Source: Bacteroidales bacterium (lineage in GTDB: Bacteria; Bacteroidota; Bacteroidia; Bacteroidales; BM520). From it: a stretch of DNA of 6,733 nt. The notes below the pieces were generated by a model that was given only the letters and a program-made list of their open reading frames with translations, searched no databases and was not told where the DNA came from. A program made the translations under genes and the position numbers. Positions 1 to 5,075 of the stretch are shown here, in pieces. How positions within the stretch are numbered: the stretch's first letter is position 1; every line of letters starts with the position of its first letter. The stretch is from NCBI GenBank assembly GCA_028701815.1, contig JAQVPY010000123.1, positions 1-6,733 of the forward strand, read 5' to 3'.

Positions 1-1048
1 TACCATCAAAGAAAACGATTTGACCATCCATGTAACCGAAAAACTCCCGCAATATCCGAATCTGCCATTTATGGCAAAGGTCGATGTAGAACGTCGCAAC
101 GCCATTACTGCGAACCATTCGGCAACCCACCTCCTGCATAAAGCTCTGCGTGATGTGCTGGGAACACATGTTGAACAAAAAGGCTCTTTCGTCTGTGCAG
201 ATTATCTCAGATTCGACTTTTCTCATTACCAGAAGCTTACAGATGAAGAGATTGTAAAGGTTGAGAAAGAAGTCAACAGAATGATCAGAGAGAATATTAA
301 AAAGATAGAATATCGCGATTTGCCTATAAAAGACGCGCTTGCAAAAGGTGCCATGGCTCTTTTCGGAGAAAAATACGGAGATAAGGTAAGAATGATCGTC
401 TTTGGCGACTCGATAGAACTTTGTGGTGGGACACATGCGGAGTCTACAGGCAATATAGGCCTGCTGAAAATAGTCTCCGAAGGAGCAGTGGCTGCCGGTA
501 TCAGAAGAATAGAAGCTGTTACAGCGGAAAAGGCCTTTGAATACCTCTCGGGTTTTGTCGCAACCGTCCAAACGGTAAAAAATACTCTTAAGGCTCAGGA
601 CTGTATTAAGGGCGTGGAAAACTTGCTCGAACAGAATAACTCCCTAAAAAAAGAGATAGAAAAACTTAACAAGGAAAAAATGGGGACGCTAAAGAAGGAA
701 CTGCTTCAAAAGATCGAAACAGTCAATGGCATTTCCGTCCTTGCGCAGGTAGCAGATATCGACTCAGCATTAATTAAAGATTTTGCTTTTGAATTGAAAC
801 AGGAACCGGATAAATCCTTCGCTATAATATTGGGTACTAATAAAGACAATAAAGCGGCACTCTGCGTCGTTTTATCTGATGACCTCGTCGCTGCGGGATT
901 ACATGCCGGCAATATCATCCGTGAGGCGGCAAAAGAAATCAATGGCGGCGGAGGCGGACAAGCATATTTTGCTACCGCCGGAGGTAAAAAACCGGAAAGA
1001 ATAAAAGAAGCTGTGGCTATAGCACGTGACCTAATAAAAATTAACTGA
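1..1048 (+). CDS. alaS: Alanine--tRNA ligase (AlaRS), C-terminal part; 5' end outside window
   Basis: AlaRS charges tRNA-Ala in the cytoplasm and hydrolyses mis-charged Ser- and Gly-tRNA-Ala. Only the last 348 residues are here (complete codons from base 2), roughly 40% of the usual 870-880, so the aminoacylation domain lies upstream of the window. Seen directly: the editing-domain zinc-site motif HSATH (116-130) and its partner CGGTH (422-436), the pair typical of AlaRS and AlaX editing domains. A Lys/Glu/Leu-rich coiled coil follows at about 614-724. Last comes the C-terminal DHHA1-type domain with a five-glycine run (944-958) followed by Gln, then a conserved-looking AGGK. All four zinc-ligand positions are intact and there is no frameshift. 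The stop codon TGA (1046-1048) shares its A with the ATG of the next gene, which suggests translational coupling. Identity is very secure. Confidence 0.97.
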   Translation, partial: TIKENDLTIHVTEKLPQYPNLPFMAKVDVERRNAITANHSATHLLHKALRDVLGTHVEQKGSFVCADYLRFDFSHYQKLTDEEIVKVEKEVNRMIRENIKKIEYRDLPIKDALAKGAMALFGEKYGDKVRMIVFGDSIELCGGTHAESTGNIGLLKIVSEGAVAAGIRRIEAVTAEKAFEYLSGFVATVQTVKNTLKAQDCIKGVENLLEQNNSLKKEIEKLNKEKMGTLKKELLQKIETVNGISVLAQVADIDSALIKDFAFELKQEPDKSFAIILGTNKDNKAALCVVLSDDLVAAGLHAGNIIREAAKEINGGGGGQAYFATAGGKKPERIKEAVAIARDLIKIN

Positions 1049-1983
1049 TGAGTGGGAAAAAGACTACAAAGATCGGCATAATACTGAAACAGATCATTTA
1101 TGCGATAATAATCATTATTGTAGCGACAATAATTCTTTCTATCATTGCAAAAAGATATACCCGTCACGGCGAGGAAGTTAAAATCCCCGACCTGATCAAT
1201 ATGAGTTACGACGAGATCTTAGAATGCGATTTGCCGGACATGTTTCGTTTTGAAGTAATAGACTCGATATATGTGCCCCATTATGATGCCGGAATAGTAG
1301 TCGCCCAGAACCCTCAACCGGAGACTAATGCTAAACAGGGGAGGAAAATTTATCTTACTCTGACTTCTGCTTCTCCAGGAATTGTTGAGATGCCGAACCT
1401 CGTAAACCTGTCGCTGCGACAGGCGGTAAGTAAACTACAGACATCCGGACTGATTCTCGGCGAACTCTCTTTTGAACGTTCCTTCGATAAAAATGCCGTG
1501 CTGCGCCAGATGTATCAGGGCGTGGTTATAACCCCGGGAACCGAGCTGACAAAGGGCTCGGCGATTGATGTCGTAGTGGCCGCCGGATTGGATAATGCTA
1601 TGGCAGTGGTGCCGGATTTATACGGCAAAACACCCGCAGATGTCAGAGTCCTGCTCTATAACTCACTGCTTAATGTGGGCAAAGAACATTTCGACGGAGT
1701 TTCTACTCATCGCGACAGTACGTATGCTTACAAGAGTAACCCTGCATGGTGCCTCGATTCCGACTGCCCGGTAGAACTCGGCACAAGAGTCGATGTGTAT
1801 TATTCGACGAATAAAAAGTATAATTATGATAGCCTGCTGTTTGTTAAAAAATACGGCAATACCTATTATGACATCTTTTTTGGTGAAGAACACCAACATT
1901 CTGCCGACTTCTATCATCAACTGTTAGAAGACTCTACTCTCTACAAATCTATTATTGAAGAATATGAAGATAAACAATATTGA
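1048..1983 (+). CDS. Membrane-anchored protein with three PASTA domains (no kinase domain)
   Basis: A 311-residue protein. A short basic cytoplasmic tail (MSGKKTTK) precedes one very hydrophobic, Ile-rich transmembrane segment at about residues 11-34, so the rest should lie in the periplasm. Three PASTA repeats can be read at about 43-108 (starts VKIPDLINMS), 111-179 (VEMPNLVNLS, the most canonical) and 185-254 (AVVPDLYGKT). Each has the V-P-(D/N)-L opening, and the first two show the later NPQP or TPGTE motif. Residues 255-311 form a non-PASTA tail rich in Tyr, Asp and Glu. PASTA domains bind peptidoglycan stem peptides or muropeptides in Ser/Thr kinases and PBPs. Here there is no kinase or transpeptidase domain, so a cell-wall scaffold or sensor role is inference. 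ATG 1048 overlaps the alaS stop by one base, fits the membrane-anchor topology, and has no Shine-Dalgarno, as is usual in Bacteroidota. Cys235 and Cys240 in repeat 3 could form a disulfide. Confidence 0.9.
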   Translation: MSGKKTTKIGIILKQIIYAIIIIIVATIILSIIAKRYTRHGEEVKIPDLINMSYDEILECDLPDMFRFEVIDSIYVPHYDAGIVVAQNPQPETNAKQGRKIYLTLTSASPGIVEMPNLVNLSLRQAVSKLQTSGLILGELSFERSFDKNAVLRQMYQGVVITPGTELTKGSAIDVVVAAGLDNAMAVVPDLYGKTPADVRVLLYNSLLNVGKEHFDGVSTHRDSTYAYKSNPAWCLDSDCPVELGTRVDVYYSTNKKYNYDSLLFVKKYGNTYYDIFFGEEHQHSADFYHQLLEDSTLYKSIIEEYEDKQY

Positions 1984-1984
1984 T

Positions 1985-3943
1985 ATGATATACGGGAAAA
2001 ACTTTTTTCTGACGGCAATTCTGTCCTTCCTTTTTGCTGTGTGCTTTGAAAATGCGACAGGACAGGAAGCCTTGCGCCGTATGACCGATAATCCGGTGTT
2101 GAAAAAAGAAAGCCGCGACGGTTTTTGCAACATGAAGAGCTCAACCTCGCTGACGCTCCCTTTCTTCGACGACTTTACGGTCGATGATATTTACCCCGAT
2201 AACAACAAATGGACGGATAACGATGCCTATGTCAATAATGATTTTGCAAAATCACCTGTCAGCTATGGCGTCGCTACACTCGATGCCGTCAACAGTAAGG
2301 GTAATATACACAGTCACCTCTATCCTAATATCCGGGCTGTATCCGATTATCTTACTTCACAGCCCGTGCGACTTGACTCTATCTTCGGTTCGGAAAACAG
2401 AAAATTACACGCGTCCGATTCGATATATCTGAGCTTCTTCTTTCAACCGAACAACTGGGACGAGAATTTCGTTCATGATGAGGGCGTCCCCGGCGATTCT
2501 CTTGTACTCGAATTCTATTCTTCTTCTGAAGATACCTGGCTGAATGTGTGGTCGACGCCACGATTCCCTTTTGATAGCATCAAACCGTCCGAAAATAAGG
2601 GACAGTCTTTCGTAGAAGTTATTATACCTATCGTTGACGAAGAAAAGTTCTATCATAAAGATTTTCAATTCAGATTTAAAAATTATGTAACTCTGACAAA
2701 CTCCTCATATTATCCCGGTTGGCAGGTTAACTGCAGTCAATGGAATATCGACTATGTATATCTCGATAAAGACAGAAGGATGAACGGCTTTTATAAGGAT
2801 ATCTGCTTTGTTAATGAAGCACATTCGTTCCTGGCCGACTATTATGCTATGCCATATAAACAATATTCTGCGAATCCGATAGAGGAGATGCTCGAGTACG
2901 ATACCGTTACTATTTCAAATCTCGATAACGTTAATAATAATGTCGGCTATTCTTATGTCGTCAGAAACGCCGCCGGTACGGCATTGACTTCCTATCAGGG
3001 CGGAAGCAGCGTCATCGCTCCGTTTTATACATCCGGGTATTATAGCAATGCCAGCGTGACACCACCTGTGTTCCCCTTCATATTTCCTGTCGGGACGTCA
3101 GATTCTGCCGACTTTAACATAACACATATCATTACTTCCGACCTCGACTTCAGACAAAATGATACAGTTAAGTTTAATCAGAAGTTCCATAATTATTATG
3201 CTTATGACGATGGAACCCCTGAATATACATATACTCTTGAAAGTACTTCTGCTGCAAAAGTTTGTGTGAGATATATGCTGAATGTGGAAGATTCCCTGCA
3301 GGCCGTCAAGATCTTTTTTAATGATATCTACGGGTCCGACGAGGCGACTTATACCCTCTGTGTCTGGAATGAAAGCAATATGCTCCCCGGCACCTTGATG
3401 TATGAGCAAGAGGTGACTATCGAAAAAGATACTCTTAATGCCCGTGATTTTATTATGCTGCGCCTCGATAAACCGTTGTATATAGACAAGGTCAACTTCC
3501 CATTTTTAGCTTTTTATGTGGGACTCGAGAAAACTCCTTACTTCAATCTTGCCTTGGGATTTGATGTGTCACGCGACGCTTCTTCCAATATATATTATAA
3601 TGTATTGGGCACGTGGACACGTAGCAGCTACCCTGGAGCTTTGATGATTCGTCCGCTAATGGGTAAAACAATCCCGCAACAGTCGGGAATCACGTCAACC
3701 GACATCAACCCGAATATCGAGATATACCCAAACCCGGTTTCAAATGGTCGAATTTTCGTTAATATCCCTGAAGATTGTGGCGAATGTAAAATCGTTATTT
3801 ATGATAAACTCGGAAGACAATGCCGCTATGCACGCATTATGCCGTCTTCCGCCGTGGATGTGTCAGGCTTGCCTTCGGGACTGTATTTTGTGTCAGTTGA
3901 TACCAGGAAAGGTTTCGTTACAGGTAAAATTATAATCGAATAA
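1985..3943 (+). CDS. Secreted protein with T9SS type A C-terminal sorting domain, function unknown
   Basis: 652 residues from ATG 1985, which lies one base after the PASTA-gene stop. ATG 1964 (659 residues, overlapping that gene) is an alternative. From 1985 the protein opens with a textbook signal peptide: MIYGKN, a hydrophobic core at about residues 7-21, and a likely cleavage after ATG before Gln27. The mature part begins with an LPFFDDF motif (58-64), then a region to about residue 265 with alternating beta-strand patterns (LSFFFQP, DSLVLEFYSS, FQFRFKNY, WNIDYVYLD). This resembles the concanavalin/MAM-like sandwiches common in Bacteroidota secreted proteins; that fold is inferred from pattern, not shown. 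The middle is not recognised. Residues about 575-652 form a T9SS type A sorting domain with YPNPV (from base 3725), IVIYDKLGR, a LPSGLYFVSV strand and a terminal GKIIIE. The protein should therefore be exported by Sec, pass the outer membrane through T9SS and be anchored or released at the surface. It abuts rluD with zero spacing. No enzymatic motif was found. Confidence 0.9.
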   Translation: MIYGKNFFLTAILSFLFAVCFENATGQEALRRMTDNPVLKKESRDGFCNMKSSTSLTLPFFDDFTVDDIYPDNNKWTDNDAYVNNDFAKSPVSYGVATLDAVNSKGNIHSHLYPNIRAVSDYLTSQPVRLDSIFGSENRKLHASDSIYLSFFFQPNNWDENFVHDEGVPGDSLVLEFYSSSEDTWLNVWSTPRFPFDSIKPSENKGQSFVEVIIPIVDEEKFYHKDFQFRFKNYVTLTNSSYYPGWQVNCSQWNIDYVYLDKDRRMNGFYKDICFVNEAHSFLADYYAMPYKQYSANPIEEMLEYDTVTISNLDNVNNNVGYSYVVRNAAGTALTSYQGGSSVIAPFYTSGYYSNASVTPPVFPFIFPVGTSDSADFNITHIITSDLDFRQNDTVKFNQKFHNYYAYDDGTPEYTYTLESTSAAKVCVRYMLNVEDSLQAVKIFFNDIYGSDEATYTLCVWNESNMLPGTLMYEQEVTIEKDTLNARDFIMLRLDKPLYIDKVNFPFLAFYVGLEKTPYFNLALGFDVSRDASSNIYYNVLGTWTRSSYPGALMIRPLMGKTIPQQSGITSTDINPNIEIYPNPVSNGRIFVNIPEDCGECKIVIYDKLGRQCRYARIMPSSAVDVSGLPSGLYFVSVDTRKGFVTGKIIIE

Positions 3944-4972
3944 ATGCTAAAAGAATCAGAAGACACCAATCTGCTGTCTGCAGATGAACTCTATGAACAT
4001 TATAGAATAACTGTAGATAAAGGTCAGGCACCATTGAGAATTGACAAATTCGTGTTCTCGAGAATAGAAAATGCTTCAAGAAATAAGATACAGGCGGCAG
4101 CTAAGGCCGACTGTATAATTGTAAACGGGAAACCCGTCAAGTCTAATTATAAGGTAAAACCTCTCGATGTCATCTCGATCGTGATGTCCCAGCCCCCGCG
4201 AGATACGGAGATTATCCCTCAGAATATTCCTCTTGATATAGTATATGAAGATGACGATATTATATTGGTTAATAAAAAAGCCGGTATGGTGGTGCATCCT
4301 TCCTATGCAAATTATGACGGCACACTCGTAAATGCTCTGACTTATTATTTTAATGAGCAGGGAAAAGGTGCCATGCCTGAACTTGTCCATAGAATTGATA
4401 AAGATACGACGGGACTTTTGATAGTGGCTAAAAACGAGGTTGCACAGACAAAGCTGGCAAAGCAGTTTTTCGATCATTCTATCGAAAGAAAATATCAGGC
4501 TCTGGTGTGGGGCGATTTTGATGAAGATGAAGGGACAATTGACGAAGACCTTGGAAGACACCCTAAAGACAGAAGAATAGTGACCGTCTACCCGAAGGAT
4601 ACCGGCGGAAGACATGCTGTTACCCACTATAAGGTACTCGAGAGATTCGGATATGTGACCCTCGTCGAATGCAGACTTGAGACAGGAAGAACTCATCAGA
4701 TAAGAGCTCACATGCAATATATAAAACATCCTCTTTTCGGAGATGCGGCTTATGGCGGAAATATGATATTAAAAGGGACTACTTTTACAAAATACAAACA
4801 ATTTGTAGAGAATTGTCTCGATATTCTTCGCCGTCAGGCTTTGCATGCCAAAACACTCGGTATCATCCATCCTTCTACCGGCGAATATCTCAGTTTCGAT
4901 TCCGAATTACCCAGGGACATGAAAGATGTTTTAGAAAGATGGAGAAAATACACAAATAGTAATGTTAAATAA
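3944..4972 (+). CDS. rluD: RluA/RluD-family 23S rRNA pseudouridine synthase
   Basis: A 342-residue cytoplasmic RNA-modifying enzyme that isomerises uridine to pseudouridine. E. coli RluD acts on 23S rRNA helix 69 (positions 1911, 1915 and 1917); target assignment here is by family only. Domains seen: an N-terminal S4 RNA-binding domain at about residues 30-80 (LRIDKFV, then IIVNGKPVKSNYKV), then the catalytic domain from about 95. The catalytic motif is HRIDKDTTGLLIVAKN (149-164), with Asp152 as the expected nucleophile; it has Ile where RLD is more common. The family motifs GRTHQIRAHM (248-257) and HPLFGDAAYGG (262-272) are intact. Length is normal for RluD (about 320-350). The start ATG directly follows the TAA of the preceding gene and leaves the whole S4 domain in frame. 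Presence of an S4 domain favours RluD or RluC over RluA. PASTA-protein genes next to an RluD gene are, as I recall, a recurrent arrangement in Bacteroidota. Confidence 0.95.
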   Translation: MLKESEDTNLLSADELYEHYRITVDKGQAPLRIDKFVFSRIENASRNKIQAAAKADCIIVNGKPVKSNYKVKPLDVISIVMSQPPRDTEIIPQNIPLDIVYEDDDIILVNKKAGMVVHPSYANYDGTLVNALTYYFNEQGKGAMPELVHRIDKDTTGLLIVAKNEVAQTKLAKQFFDHSIERKYQALVWGDFDEDEGTIDEDLGRHPKDRRIVTVYPKDTGGRHAVTHYKVLERFGYVTLVECRLETGRTHQIRAHMQYIKHPLFGDAAYGGNMILKGTTFTKYKQFVENCLDILRRQALHAKTLGIIHPSTGEYLSFDSELPRDMKDVLERWRKYTNSNVK

Positions 4973-5005
4973 TAAATTTTTTTAAATATTTATTATAATA
5001 ATGTG

Positions 5006-5013
5006 TATCTTTG
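5006..5013 (+). promoter_or_regulatory. Bacteroidota-type -7 promoter element for the gingipain-like gene
   Basis: TATCTTTG matches the Bacteroidota primary-sigma -7 consensus TAnnTTTG exactly. It is the only good match in the 103-base gap between rluD and the protease gene. A start site a few bases downstream (about 5018-5022) would give a leader of about 55 bases before ATG 5076. The upstream -33 region (about 4983-4990) is A/T-rich but shows no clear TTTG or TTG element, so the -33 contact is weak or absent. The leader is A-rich just before the ATG (GTAAAATG) and has no Shine-Dalgarno, as is normal in this phylum. The start site is inferred, not observed. Confidence 0.7.
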
Positions 5014-5023
5014 CACATTGTGC
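5013..5023 (+). promoter_or_regulatory. Perfect 11-base dyad over the predicted transcription start; possible operator
   Basis: GCACA-T-TGTGC is a perfect 5-base inverted repeat around one central base. It begins at the last base of the -7 element and spans the expected start site. A repressor bound here could block initiation; alternatively it is chance, since 5-base dyads are not rare. No second copy of the motif was seen nearby. Regulatory function is only a hypothesis. Confidence 0.25.
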
Positions 5024-5047
5024 TAAAAGCAAATTTATATAATCAAA

Positions 5048-5067
5048 TTAATAATAATTAATAATAA
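5048..5067 (+). repeat. Tandem 10-base direct repeat in the mRNA leader
   Basis: Two perfect head-to-tail copies of TTAATAATAA lie 8 bases before the ATG of the gingipain-like gene. The repeat is pure A/T and would keep the leader unstructured. That suits Bacteroidota, where initiation relies on A-rich open leaders rather than a Shine-Dalgarno. It may also simply be low-complexity sequence. Confidence 0.6.
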
Positions 5068-5075
5068 TCAGTAAA

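Noticed and set aside
20..22. TTG at 20 as a real start giving a free-standing editing protein (AlaX-like).
   Set aside because: The frame is open upstream to the window edge, and the coiled coil plus C-terminal DHHA1 domain fit full-length AlaRS.
706..1167. Minus-strand open frame opposite the alaS/PASTA-gene junction.
   Set aside because: It is antisense across two well-supported genes. Its proline run is just the complement of the AlaRS glycine run.
1955..1963. TTG start at 1955 for the T9SS cargo gene.
   Set aside because: ATG codons at 1964 and 1985 lie in frame. The one at 1985 sits one base after the upstream stop and gives the cleanest signal peptide.
4076..4729. A long minus-strand open frame opposite rluD.
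   Set aside because: It lies wholly antisense to a clearly identified gene, and its translation shows no recognisable family motif.
4969..4996. A 9-base perfect inverted repeat (ATAATAAAT / ATTTATTAT) around a T-rich loop just after rluD, as a possible terminator.
   Set aside because: The stem is entirely A/T and weak, and the T-run is in the loop rather than after the stem. It is better explained by the A/T-rich promoter region.
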